Shown here piece by piece: positions 21,190 through 32,617 of a stretch of 64,000 bases of DNA. Positions within the stretch are counted from its first letter, which is position 1; each line of letters starts with the position of its first letter. A model generated the notes under the pieces. The model saw only the letters and a program-made list of their open reading frames with translations, made no database searches and was not told the origin of the DNA. The position numbers and the translations under genes are program-made. The stretch is from Calendula officinalis (taxonomy: Eukaryota; Streptophyta; Magnoliopsida; Asterales; Asteraceae), in contig OY970830.1 in NCBI GenBank assembly GCA_963853835.1, positions 31,767,966 through 31,831,965 of the forward strand, read 5' to 3'.

Positions 21190-24100
21190 GCTGATACAAT
21201 TCACTATTAGGTATATAATGATTACACTGTTGACACTTGACACTGCCAACTAAAATCTAAAGATCCTTTAATTCAGTGCTGTTTTTCACAGATCTGAAGT
21301 TAATTTTTTTTTTCCAATTTGAGTCATTGAGTGTAGGGATGGGATATAAAATCGAAAAACCGTACCCATACCGAACCGGAAGCGGAACCGTTTGGAACCG
21401 GATTACCAAAAATCAGTTCGGGTATCTGCTCCAACATTTTCGTGAAATCGGGTATCGGGTCTTTCGGGGCTCGGGTAAATCGGGTCCGGGTACATCGGGT
21501 ATTGAACAAATCGGGTCTAAGACCCGGAACCGAAATTAATTAACTATGCACTTGGAATTTGTTATGGTATAATACTATTAATAGTATTTGGTTCATATTA
21601 ATTACACAATTGTTATTTGTAAATCATTATAATATTATATGTATTAACTAATAAATATGATAAAAACACCCAAAACTGGCTCCAATTACTATTTCGGTTC
21701 CAATTGGGTCTATACCCGATTTACCCGAACCGAACCCAGAACCGAACCGGAACCGTATTCTGTAAAACGGTTCGGTTCTCGGGTCTACTAATCCTCCTAA
21801 ATTGGGTCTCGGGTATTTCGGGTCCGGGTTGGTTCCGGACCCGATTCCATCCCTAAATGAGTGTATGTAATTTAGTTGACTTAATTGACTTCAGTAATGC
21901 TATAAATACACTACATTCAGTTTGGAATATAATAGTTTGACTGGATCATTGGATTGCAATGGCAGATATATATCCACTTTAGGGAATACTTATTATTTAT
22001 TTATTTATTTTTAATTTTTTTTGTAGCTGGTAAGTTAGTTGATAATGAGGTATCATGGAGGGGTGATTCAGCTTTACAAGATGGAAAAGATGCTGATATA
22101 GATCTTTCAAAAGGAATGTATGATGCTGGTGATCATATGAAATTTGGATTCCCAATGGCTTATACAGCAACAGTTCTTTCGTGGGCCATACTTGAATATG
22201 GTGATCAAATGAATGCAGCTAATCAGTTGCAATCTGCAAAAGATTCACTTAAATGGATCACTGATTTCTTTGTTAATGCCCATCCTGAACCTAATGTGCT
22301 CTATATTCAGGTAAGTCGCAACCATGGTTTTCATATGAAATTATAAATCAATATTTTATTTTTTTGCTTTAGGTGGAAATTTCGACCCGTTTATTTTATA
22401 AATGGATCGATTCGAGTAATTGTGTCTGAGGTCAAGATAATAACCTTAGCTCATAAGGAAACGGGTCGAAAGTCGCCTAAAGTGTCTTTTTAAAGAATAC
22501 AATCTGCTGAATCATTTTGTTCAAAAAGTTAGATTATTATTGAAATGGTATGATTTTCGTAATCATATTTGGCATACGAATTTTTCTATAGAATGTAAAT
22601 TTGTAGAACAAAAGTTGTGGTTCAACCCGAGTACCCGACCCATTTCATCCCATAACAAATATTACTCGTTTTTGAACCGTTCAATTTTTTTTTAATACAT
22701 AAAACCTCTTAAATCATTATATGAAAAAACAGATTAATATCGATATAATAAAACTTTTCTAATCATGTTTCATACTAATTATTTATAAGAAATGTTTTGT
22801 CCAATTGGATTGTTAGAAGATGGTTTTGCGTCCCAATTGGATCATTAAAGAAGAAACTAAATCAGTTATTATAATAATAATCATCATTATATATAAATCT
22901 AGCATTTTTATATATAAGTTAAACATTTTTTATTTATTTATAAAAGTTATGTTTTTTAAAACAATAATATTCTTATAGAAAACACCTTTGAATGATCCAA
23001 ATGGGACACAAAATCATCTTTTAATCACCCAAAATGGAAAAAAGTTTCTACAATGACTAATCACTAAACATGGACAAATGTAAATATAAAAGTACGCTAA
23101 TACGAGTATTTATTAATCAATTAATTACTTAATTTACTAATTTAATATCTTTTTCAGGTAGGTGATCCCGATCTTGACCACAAATGTTGGGACCGACCCG
23201 AAGACATGACCGGAAAACGACCATCAATTCAAATAAACGCATCAACACCAGGAACCGAAGTTGCAGCCGAAACAGCAGCTGCAATGGCATCTGCATCACT
23301 CGTTTTTAAGTCAACCGATTCAACTTACTCAAATACACTTTTAAGACATGCAAAAGAGTTGTTCAAATTTGCTGATGAACATAGAGGATCTTACAGTGAA
23401 AACATCCCTGAAGTTCAGAAATATTACAATTCAACCGGTTATGGTGATGAGCTGTTGTGGGCTGCCACCTGGCTTTATCATGCAACGAGAGATCATAGTT
23501 ATATGGATTATGTGACAGGAAGTAATGGAGAAAGTTATGCTAATTGGGGTAGTCCTACTTGGTTTAGTTGGGATGATAAGTTACCCGGAACCCAGGTAAA
23601 CTTCACTTATATATCAACTAGCTAATTGGTCAAAACGGGTTATTTTTGTCAGGGTCGGGTCGGGTTGACCAGAAACACTTTTTATCTATTTTGTTAAGAA
23701 ACTGCTATCTGTTGTAAATATCGGTCTAGGCGGCACCTAGGCTGTAATCGGCAGCCAACCTAGTAATCGGTCCAAATCGGTCAAAGTCAACGAAAGTCAA
23801 ACTAAAAAAAATTAATTTTAAGGTTTTTATTGACTAATTTAGTTATTTTGTTATGGACTTGAGGTTTTTATTTTGAACATTGTTAACTTTTTTGCATGGT
23901 TATTTACTAATTAGTTATTTTGTTAGGATATTGCTAATATTTATTTATATAAAAATAAATTCTTTTGTATTTCATGGTACCCGCCTAGAAACCGATTAAT
24001 CGTTGCCGAGACCAATTAATTGCTTGAAGGTGGTCGACTGCCTACGTACCGACCGATTTTTACAACCTTTACTGCTATATTATATCAGTAGTACTATAAT

Positions 24101-26158
24101 TTTGAGTTTTTTTTCCGTCTTAAATAATGACATACTTGTACATTTATCTAAACTGTATTGTCCAATTGGGTTATTAAAAGATTGTTTTTTTGTCACAATT
24201 TAATCATTATAAACATTTTAAATTAGTTATCATTATAAATCTAACATCTTTATATGCAAATTCAATTCTTTATATAATAAGTATCATTTTTTAAACAACC
24301 TAGAAAGATTAAAGAGTCCCATCTAAGAACAATAAAATGGCATCGTGATTTGGATTGAATCTCGATGAAACAATCCATCAATGAAAAGTTAATTGGGTAA
24401 GTTTTTTTTTTTTTTGAAAAATGATCAATTAACGATCCAATTGGGACACAAAACTATCTTTTAGTGACCCAATTGGACAAAGTGTGTACGATGACTAAAA
24501 CATATGTAAAGTATGTTGTTATTTTATGAATTAAAGATACAAGTTTTGATCCGTTTGACTTTTTTTTAAACCCATTTGAGTTGGAAGTTAGCCCAAATGG
24601 ACCATTCATAAGTAACTCGGTCAAAATTGCCATCTATGATTTGAACATTTTGATCTGTCAATCAATTGGCTAAGGCATTTTATTGTTGTATTGGTTCCCA
24701 AGGTTCTCTAATTGGTTATTGCTGAATGTTAGAGGTGGCAAGATGGGTTAAGCGGGGCGGGTTGACCAGCAAACACGTTTCTTTTTAATCTTTTTTTAAA
24801 AGATATTGTATAATCATGATTACAAATACAACAGTATTACTATATAATCTAAATCTTTTAACAAAAGTGATAAAAGGAAACTGTTAGCAATAAAAATAAC
24901 TTCCGGTGAATTTAGACCGTTTGACTTGTTCCCTCTTAGCTAATTTTATTTTTATTTTATTTTACCCGTTTGAGATAAATGCAACCCAAATGGACCCATT
25001 CAGAAGTAAACAGGTCAAAGTTGCCACCTTTACTAAACCCTAAATCATGATTAATAGAAACGTGAAAATCATGCAGGTTCTTTTATCGCGAGTAAGCTTC
25101 TTCGATTCAGCAATTGCTACAAATACAAACGTCAAGAAATACAGAAAGACTGCTGAAGCTATTATGTGTGGCCTCCTACCAAAATCCCCAACAGCAACAT
25201 CAAGCAGAACTAAAAGTATTTAATTTTTTGTTTTTACCATATGTCAATATATATATTCATCTCAGTTTAAAAATAAAATATCTTAAAATAGCAATATACT
25301 TTAGGTGGTGGTCCATTCTGGTACATATAACTTTTTATGCTTTGTTTTGGTAATTAAAAGTTTTAAGTAGGCTTGTTTGGTAATTAAAAGTTTTTGGCCA
25401 TATGTGGTTATTACTATTTTTTTTAACGCTATAATTACTAAAGTATTCTGGCTAAAAACTTGTAATTGCCAAAGCAGACCATAACAACTTACAATTACCA
25501 AGACGGAAAGTAAATTACTATTTTATGACATTTCCCTTATTTAAATAAATCCGGATATATCTAAGTAGATATATAATATGATGCGAAAATGACAGGTGGA
25601 CTTATATGGATTAGTGACTGGAACGCTTTACAACATCCTGTAGCTTCTGCCTTTTTAGCAGTGATTTATAGTGACTACATGCTCACATCTCGCACTCAAA
25701 AAATACAATGTGATGCAAATTCCTTCTCAGCTAAAGATCTCAGGAAATTCGCTTTATCACAGGTATCATTCACATGATTAGATCTCACAAAATCAAATAC
25801 CCCCTTCTAATTTGACCTAATTTTACAGGCTAACTACGTGTTGGGAGACAACCCAATGAAAATGAGTTATCTGGTTGGATACGGTGACAAATACTCACAA
25901 TTCGTGCACCATCGTGGAGCCTCGATACCAACCGATGCAACCACAAAATGCGACGGTTGGGAATGGCTCGAGTCAGACCAACCTAACCCTAATGTTGCAA
26001 CCGGTGCACTCGTTGGTGGACCGTTTTTGAACGAGTCGTTTGTAGACTCGCGTAATAACTCAATGCAAACCGAACCAAGTACTTACAATAGTGCGGCTTT
26101 AGTTGGGCTTCTTTCGGGTTTGGTTACAACATCATCGGTTGTTACGTCTTTTGTGTGA
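20918..26158 (+). CDS. Membrane-anchored GH9 endoglucanase (endo-1,4-beta-glucanase)
   Basis: Six exons with GT..AG introns join in frame: 20918-21128, 22027-22310, 23158-23595, 25077-25215, 25596-25762 and 25829-26158, giving about 522 residues. Residues 1-10 are cytosolic, 11-30 form one membrane segment (GWFIAFVVVAAIALALGF), and the GH9 domain follows, so this is a type II membrane enzyme facing the wall or Golgi lumen. Catalytic features: YDAGDHMKFGFPM (nucleophile-side Asp pair), FVHHRGASIP (His-Arg) and the second signature FVDSRNNSMQTEPSTYNS with its Asp and acid Glu. The enzyme cuts beta-1,4-glucan chains during wall growth. The short N-terminus and overall layout match the Arabidopsis endoglucanase 2-type subgroup rather than KORRIGAN; this is from memory. 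All introns except the last are larger than 370 bp, and introns 1-3 hold MITEs. The reading frame shows no defect. Confidence 0.95.
21154..21188. repeat. (TG)n microsatellite in endoglucanase intron 1
   Basis: About 17 uninterrupted TG units, 25 bp after the donor site of exon 1. Confidence 0.95.
21334..21855. mobile_element. hAT-type MITE in endoglucanase intron 1
   Basis: Ends TAGGGATGGGAT and (reverse) TAGGGATGGAAT. Flanked by an 8-bp near-duplication, attgagtg (21326-21333) and aatgagtg (21856-21863). 8-bp duplications and TAGGG ends fit hAT. The 522-bp interior is full of CGGGT/ACCCG and GGTTCGG/CCGAACC words on both strands and has no transposase. Confidence 0.85.
22767..23068. mobile_element. 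MITE in endoglucanase intron 2
   Basis: Inverted ends share the block ttgtccaattggattgttag / reverse of the sequence near 23009-23040, plus internal tcccaattggatcatt / aatgatccaaatggga. The same family recurs in intron 3. The borders are approximate and no target duplication is clear. Confidence 0.6.
23709..24070. mobile_element. hAT-type MITE in endoglucanase intron 3
   Basis: Inverted ends gttgtaaatatcggtc and (reverse) gttgtaaaaatcggtc, with an 8-bp duplication actgctat at 23701-23708 and 24071-24078. 362 bp, non-coding, with CGGT-rich subterminal sequence. Confidence 0.8.
24129..24514. mobile_element. Second copy of the intron 2 MITE family, intron 3
   Basis: attgtccaattgggttatta at the left and ggtttag-type reverse match (tagtgacccaattggacaaa) at the right, with internal tccaattgggacacaaaact. 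About 385 bp; borders approximate. Confidence 0.6.
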
Positions 26159-27032
26159 TTTTTTTGGTACGCGTATTATAAGTAGTTTATTATTGTTTAG
26201 TGAAATTATAAGGCACGGTAGGATATATATACAACTTATGTGATGAGTGTATATAGCAGTGTTTGGTTTTGACCTAAAGGTATAAGCTCTCTAGTATGAA
26301 CTTCTGTCTCGTGAATGTTTTCTGGGTTATGTATTTGAATGTGGGAATATGTCATCTTTTTTAGTTTAGTGAAAGGATATCTCTATTGAATCATGTTGTA
26401 ACACTACATTTTACTATTTATAGAATTTAAAGTTTAAGGAAAGTAAATAGATAGTCAAAATCTTAAATTAACTTTTAACTATCTAATTTTACAAAATTTA
26501 GATAATCACTTAATTTGAGTCTAACAAGTCTTTTTATCATTTTAAATATCTAGTAAGAATTAAAATAACAAAATTATTAAATCAATTTAGTTGTTTAGAT
26601 GTAAGTTTATTGCAAAACTTGAGATTTGGTACATAAACCGGGAAGTTAGGTTGAATAAGAGGTTAAAACAGACATGCCATTTTCTCAAAAGATATGATTT
26701 ATATATCACAATTTTACTTTGATCATTATAATTATTCTTTGATATAGTAATACAGTTTATTGTAAAACTTTTAAAGAGAGAAATATAGAAATATATAAAG
26801 TAAAAGTCATGGTACATAATTCACCTTGTTTATTTAAAAAAGAAGTGGATGGACTTGAGTCAAAGCAAGTGGTCAAGGTGACCTATTGGTGATTCCTTTA
26901 AAATTATTACTTCCTCTCTATCAAAGATGTGATGTATTTTTTATGTTTGATAGTTTTAAAATAAGTGATACACTTTGATAATTTATCTAATTTAATAAAA
27001 AGTAGTGGGTTCATAATTACATATCCACTAAC
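26159..27032. other. 3' UTR and intergenic DNA
   Basis: The 3' UTR of the endoglucanase gene probably ends by about 26410. The remainder is AT-rich without exons. A Stowaway-like end (ttacttcctctctatcaaag.., aaaataagtgatacacttt) is visible near 26907-26980, without a second matching end. Confidence 0.5.
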
Positions 27033-27443
27033 CAAGGTTCTAAAAAACGTGTCATGGTGGCGCCAAGGCATGAGGAGCAGCGTCGACGTTACGAAACAGA
27101 CCATGGTGGCGAGGCTAGGCGTGACGTGAGATAAGGCGTGATAAGGCCCGATAAGCCGCGCCTTATGACGAGTTTTTTGTAAGGCGGCTGTGAAAAAAAA
27201 ATTAAAAAAATGATGACATATAGAATTATAAATTTGAATGTAAACACTTTTGTAAACTTTATATATGAATTGTTATATAAATCAATAGATTTATAAATTT
27301 TTTTAATTTGATATATGTATATATATATAAATTTTATAAAAAAATTTGCCGCATTAAGTTTTGCCTTGGAAAACCTCATGGCTCGCCATGACTTGAAGCT
27401 TGATGGTGCCGCCACGCCACGTCTTACGCTTTTTAGAACCTTG
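27033..27443. mobile_element. hAT-like non-autonomous element A
   Basis: Perfect terminal repeats CAAGGTTCTAAAAA at both ends and a perfect 8-bp target duplication ccactaac at 27025-27032 and 27444-27451. 411 bp, with GC-rich ends and an AT-rich middle; no transposase. Closely related to element B next to it. Confidence 0.9.
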
Positions 27444-28073
27444 CCACTAACTATCTCCTTTAATATAAATAAAATGACTATTTTACCTTTTTGTTTTAAT
27501 TTTAAACATCAATTTATTCTAAGGTTCTAAAATACGCGTCATAGCGGCGACAAGGCGTGAGGCGCGGCGTCGACGTTACGAAACAGACCATGGCGGCTAG
27601 TGTGACAACTCGATATTTCTGGTATGTAACCTCATTTCATTTCTAGAACTTTCCTCAATTAGAAAGTTTCTACTTATAGACATTCCTATATTTGGCATTC
27701 CTTATACACAACAAACATACATATTTTACACTATACACTAGTGTTTGATTATTTTAGTCAACACAACATTATTACTTTCTTATGGTGACACACTTTGAGC
27801 TAAAAACATTTCTAAAAACAATAACATTTCCGGTTAAGCAATAAACGTAACAATTTAATATAAACGCGACTCGAATCGAACTACGCTTTGAACCCGACAC
27901 TAAACCTAGACCGACCACCAATGTGGCCGGCCTACCCTTGCTCGTGACCTTCCTCATGGCCGAAACACCCTTGTGGTGTTAGCCATGTGTTTTAAAAACT
28001 TGATCTTATCCATTCCATCTTGATAGAGTCCTTGTTTGACTCAATCTCTTTCACCCTAACCCTAATTTCGTTC

Positions 28074-28083
28074 CTATATAAAC
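28074..28083 (+). promoter_or_regulatory. TATA box of the Gypsy LTR
   Basis: ctatataaac, the best TATA match in the LTR, placing the start of transcription near 28105. CACCCTAACCCTAA lies just upstream at 28052-28065. Confidence 0.6.
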
Positions 28084-28127
28084 CCCATGAACACAATCAT
28101 TTGTTTTTGTTGATTTTCGGCCGTCCC

Positions 28128-28700
28128 AAACCCTAGAGCAAGTCCCGAGTTCGAGATTGAAGCCATCCAAATTCGATCTTTCTCTTCCAATTCTCGGTTG
28201 CTAGGTATGAAATCCGAACCCTTTTGCTTGTTTTCCTTTTCGTTTCGGTATTAACATAAACCCGAGACCATGGCCAATGGCCATATGGTCTCGGTGAGGT
28301 CATGAACCCCATGTTCGACGTGCATGCTCACATGCATGTCCACGGTTGCTTCCTTGATCCCAAATCGTGATTGTTTTGTTGTTTGTTTAATCTTTGTTTT
28401 GATTTGTTGCTAAACCCGTGACCTAGAACCCTAGATCTCGACATTTGTATGCTAAAACCTTAGATCTAGAACCCTAGTACCGATCTAGACCCATGAACCC
28501 TTGAACCAAGTCGACCTAGCCGAACCTAGCCACAAAACCCGTAGGGTTTTGGCCATTCGGCCAACCCTAGGTTAAACCCTAGCCGAACTCACCAAACCCT
28601 AAACCTAATTGACTTTCATGATTGACTATTTGACCATTTGATGGCTAGATTTACCAAATTTGACCTTGGTTGACCAAATTATAGTATACCTCAAACCCTA
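28128..28700 (+). promoter_or_regulatory. Four teloboxes in the Gypsy LTR
   Basis: AAACCCTA at 28128-28135, 28574-28581, 28594-28601 and 28693-28700. Teloboxes are known cis elements in promoters and leaders of plant translation and cell-cycle genes. Confidence 0.7.
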
Positions 28701-28792
28701 ACCGAAATCTAGAAGCTTTAGTTGACTTTTGTTGACCAGTTTTGACCAATGTTGACCAATAAGTCAAACTGGGTCAAGGCCGGATCTTGACC
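28609..28792. promoter_or_regulatory. Cluster of 12 W-box cores in the Gypsy LTR
   Basis: TTGAC(C/T) or its complement occurs at 28609, 28622, 28630, 28660, 28670, 28722, 28732, 28742, 28752, 28762, 28772 and 28787. W-boxes bind WRKY factors. The later Copia entered the 3' LTR copy of this cluster. Confidence 0.7.
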
Positions 28793-28841
28793 CAAACCGT
28801 GGACCCAAAGCCGAATACCCAATCGGGCCAAGGCCCGTACT

Positions 28842-29063
28842 TGGCCCAATTCGATCTACCTTAGTCCATCGGGCCCAAACCTTAGTTGGCCCATTAATAT
28901 CCAAGCCCATTTGGACCAAAGCCCAAACCTTTGGCCCACTTATACCCAAACCGAACCCATTGGGCCCAAGCCCAATCCTTGGCCCAACTCTATTGGACCC
29001 AAGCCCAATATGAGGCCCAAGTAGCCCAACCTAGTGGCCCATTAGGCCCATCTAGGCCCAATC
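28842..29063. promoter_or_regulatory. Cluster of about 15 TGGGCY (site II) motifs in the Gypsy LTR
   Basis: GGCCCA or AGCCCA (complement of TGGGCC/TGGGCT) occurs about 15 times in 220 bp, for example TGGGCCCAAGCCCAAT near 28960. Site II elements are TCP-factor targets in ribosomal-protein and cell-cycle promoters. The same block is present in the 3' LTR at about 45190-45415. Confidence 0.75.
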
Positions 29064-29217
29064 CATTTCATTTCATATCATTTCATTTCGAGAATCATTT
29101 CATTTCATGTCATTTCATTTTGGAGCCTATTTCATTTCATTTTATAAAACCCAATGCATTTCATTTCATTTTATAAAACCCAATGCATTTCATTTCATTT
29201 CATTTTATTAATCCAAG
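29064..29217. repeat. CATTT-rich simple repeat
   Basis: Imperfect repeats of catttcattt directly after the TGGGCY block; the 3' LTR copy is at 45416-45538 and is shorter. Confidence 0.9.
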
Positions 29218-30330
29218 TTCATTCGATGTCACAAAACATATAACATAACATTTAACGTATATCATATATCTTATATCGTATATAGTATCGCCTGTGTTAG
29301 CTTAGCCTAATCAGTAGTTAAATCATTTAGGAAGCTAGGAGTCTCCCGAGGATTCCTCTATCTTAAGTCTCTTGTTGCTAAGCTTTGCCAGGTGAGTCCA
29401 CAGACCCCTTTTCTCTTTTAACTGTTTTATAAACTTTGGGGTGGAAAACATAAACACAATTGCTACTATTTTACTATGACTGTACAACATCGTTACATTT
29501 TCATTATCGCGTTGGCATGACAAACAATTATTATACCGGACTAAGGTTACCAGCAATCATTAACTAGTGGATCTAGACCATGGATATGCAGATAGTACCA
29601 TTGGCTGACACTCATCCTCCCAACGAACGTTTGATCATTACTTGGTTTATCCAAGACATCTCCGGGAGTGTATATCCATAAAATAACATAACATACTGGA
29701 GTTGAAGTGTTGATTGTGGACTTAGGGGTTGGTATATTAACTCAATAGACTAGCTACCTGTTGGGGATAACAGTTCATGCGATGTCAAACACAACATTTT
29801 GTGCAACACTTTTTCATAAACATAACTAGTAGTTGTATACATTCTACAACTATACTAAACATTTTCATACTTACTACTCATATCATATGAGTGTTGAACC
29901 TTATACATTTTCAGTCATAAACCATTTTCATAACAAACATTTTGAGTAGCAAATCACTTTACTCTTATCATAAACATTAACCCTGTGAATTCACTCAACA
30001 TTATTGTTGACCCTTTTACTATTTATGTTTTTCCAGGTAATTAGGTGCAGTGGAGTTTGGAGGATATGAGCATTGGGATTGTCGTGAGCCATGATTAAAA
30101 CATTAAGTTTACGAACAATCATTTCATTTCAAACAATTTCTATTTTAGGAAACTTGCTATTTTTGGAAACTTTCTACTTTTGGAAAGTGAAACAAACCTT
30201 TATTTTTTCGTTATTGCGTGGTTGTTTGTTTACTTAATCTTTGCTATGTTGTCATGAACGTTACACCTTCGTTCTTCCGCAAAACATTTTAAATGAAGTA
30301 AAAACTCATTTTTGGCGGGGTGTGACAGAG

Positions 30331-30342
30331 TGGTATCAGAGC
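30331..30342 (+). other. Gypsy primer binding site
   Basis: TGGTATCAGAGC, three bases after the 5' LTR, complementary to initiator Met tRNA. Confidence 0.9.
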
Positions 30343-30568
30343 TTAAGTTATAGTGAATTAGCAAGCCTAGTCTATAACTACAAAAGATTTTTGGGAAAAA
30401 CAAACACTTTTATAAAATCAAAATAATCATGGCATGCTCAGTCTCATATCCTGAAGTTCCATTGTTCTTAGTTTAGAACATTTGCCTTAGTTAGTATTGC
30501 CCTAGTGTTATAGCTAGCATATGTCAGCAAGCCTTACAACTTCATAATCTAATAGACTTTTATGCGTC

Positions 30569-32617
30569 GTGTTTAGTAGAATGTCGCCTGCTAGTGTCCT
30601 CGATATCTCATATGACTCCGATAGTGATCGTGATGCTGCTATCCCAGTAGTCCCAGTTCCTGTTGCTCCAGTGCCAGCAGTGGTACAACCTCCTGTTATC
30701 CCGTGGCATCGTCGCCCAAGAAGACGTCCCTTTCCTATCATTCCTAATGGTCCTCCTACTCCAGCTCGTGGTCAGCGTCCTATTGTCTATCGTAAGCGTG
30801 AGGGCGGTATCATTTATCTATGTTCGCCTGCTAAACCCAAGCGTGATATTGCTCCAAGAACTCCACGACGTCGAGAACCTGAGCCAGAAGTGATATCAGA
30901 ATCAGAGCCTGAAGAAGACTCTGAAACAGAAGAAGAATCAGAACCAGAGGAAGAGCCAGAAGAAGAGTCAGAGCCTATGGAAGACTCTGAGCCAGAAGAA
31001 GATGATTAGTCATCTACCTATCGTCTATATTTGTTTTTCTATTATTAAATTTTATGTTTAGCTATTTCAATATTTTTGTTCTTTAGTATTGGCAAATATG
31101 CCCTACTTATAAAACTATTATGTATTAGGAATGTGTTTAATAAAAGTGATATTTTCGTAATTTCTATTGTTCTTATAAAGTGTATTTTCTATACGTCTCT
31201 TCTACTACGACTATAATTACGACTATTTATATCTACGTCTACTACTACTATTACGTCTATTGTATATCTACTCTTTGATCCCTATTATAAGTACATATTT
31301 TCCTTATAGTCCTCCTATATTATTCACTTCTTAATTTATAGTCATATTATTTGTATCAGCAATTCATCAACGGCTCGAGGAGGAAACGCTGAGACTGTCG
31401 AACAAATGGTGGAATGCCGTATCGCTGAAGCAATGGCTCAAGTGAACGCTGTAAGAGGAAATGCCGCTGGTGCATCTAATGTGGGAAACAATGGTATAAT
31501 ATACGACTCCATGAAAGAAGATTCATTATTTCTATCTTATTTTAACTTATTACTCATTTTCTTTCCCTATTTGTTTAAACTTCAGATCCAAATCATCAGG
31601 GTTAGTCATTTAAGACCTTTACGTCCTGTCATCCTCCGACCTACTCTGGATCTGAAGGTGCTATTGCTATCATCCACTGGATTGAGAAGGTGGAATCCAT
31701 TTTCAGTGTTATTCAATGTGCCCCTGAGAATATGACGAAGTTTGCTGCTAGTACGTTGTCCAAGGAAGCGTTGTCCTGGTGGAATTCTCAAGTGCAAGTC
31801 TTAGGTCGTGCAACTGTTGATGCTATGACTTGGGATACGTTCAAGGATCAGTTAACTCAAAAGTTTTGTCCAAGGAGAGAGCTACAAAAAGTTGAGGTGG
31901 AACTATGGAATCTGTCCATGGTTGGATCTGATATTGTTACCTACACAACTAAGTTTCAAGAACTCGCTCGTCTCGTTCCTCATATGGTTTCTCCTGAATT
32001 CAAGCGTATTGAAAAGTATCTTCAAGGTCTTCATGATCTTATTCGTACTCATGTTATTGCTTCTGAACCGACAACATTCGAAGATGCTGTGAATCGTGCA
32101 ACAAGGTTGACTGATGATGCAATGAGAAGTGGATCGTTCAAAGACAAGCTAGTGGTGTCTAGCAAATCTACTGATAATGTGAACAATGAAAATGGAAAGC
32201 GTTCCTACGACAACAAACGTGATCACAAAGGGAACAAATTATCAAAAGACTAAGAATTATGCAGCCTCTACTCAGAACAACAATCGGTCTAATTCAGAAT
32301 CTAAGTCTTATGCTGGAAGCAAGCCCTTGTGTAACAGATGTAACTGGCATCATGATGGTCAGTGTGAGAAATGCTTCAAGTGTGACCGCTGGGGTCATAA
32401 TTTCAGAAAGTGTTCGTCCAACAATCCTCCTAAGAATCCTGTCTGCTACGAGTGTGGTGATTCTAACCATTATCGTAATCGTTGCCCTAGACTTCAGAAC
32501 AACAATAACCAGAATGGCAACAACAACAATGGCAATCGTAATAACAATCGTAACAACAATCGCAATGCCAGCAACAACAATGATCGTCAAAATGGTCGTG
32601 GTCGTGCATTGTTATGA
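30569..32617 (+). pseudogene. Gypsy gag remnant, with two zinc knuckles and an intron-like insert
   Basis: 30569-31009 encodes a 146-residue Pro-rich then strongly acidic N-terminal piece. From about 31359 the gag proper reads RGGNAETVEQMVECRIAEAM, is interrupted by 31494-31585, and resumes at 31586 with the retrotransposon gag domain (LSKEALSWWNSQVQVLG, LTQKFCPRRE). A TAG stands at 31603-31605. A one-base frame change near 32235 leads to two knuckles, CFKCDRWGHNFRKC and CYECGDSNHYRNRC, then an Asn-rich tail. A second compensating frame change near 32605 returns to the pol frame. Gag packages the RNA. The gap 31010-31358 holds stops and might itself be intronic. Confidence 0.85.
31494..31585 (+). 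other. Intron-like 92-bp insert in Gypsy gag
   Basis: Starts GTATAA and ends in a pyrimidine-rich stretch with TTCAG. Removing it joins G|AT into an Asp codon and keeps the gag frame (VGNN then DPNHQG). It is AT-rich and contains stops when read through. Confidence 0.6.

Larger units (their letters stand above)
27601..30327 (+). repeat. 5' LTR of the Gypsy element
   Basis: 2,727 bp, starting TGTGACAACTCG and ending GGGGTGTGACA. It contains a TATA box, teloboxes, W-box cores, TGGGCY motifs and a CATTT-rich stretch (separate entries). One short internal duplication near 29146-29190 is absent from the 3' LTR. Confidence 0.95.

Noticed and set aside
21276..21539. Open frame rich in Gly/Arg/Thr in endoglucanase intron 1
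   Set aside because: Lies within the CGGGT-rich hAT MITE; composition artefact.
28764..29176. Open frames in the Gypsy LTR with Gly-Pro or Trp-Ala-Gln repeats, duplicated in the 3' LTR
   Set aside because: They translate the GGCCCA array; the DNA motif explains them.
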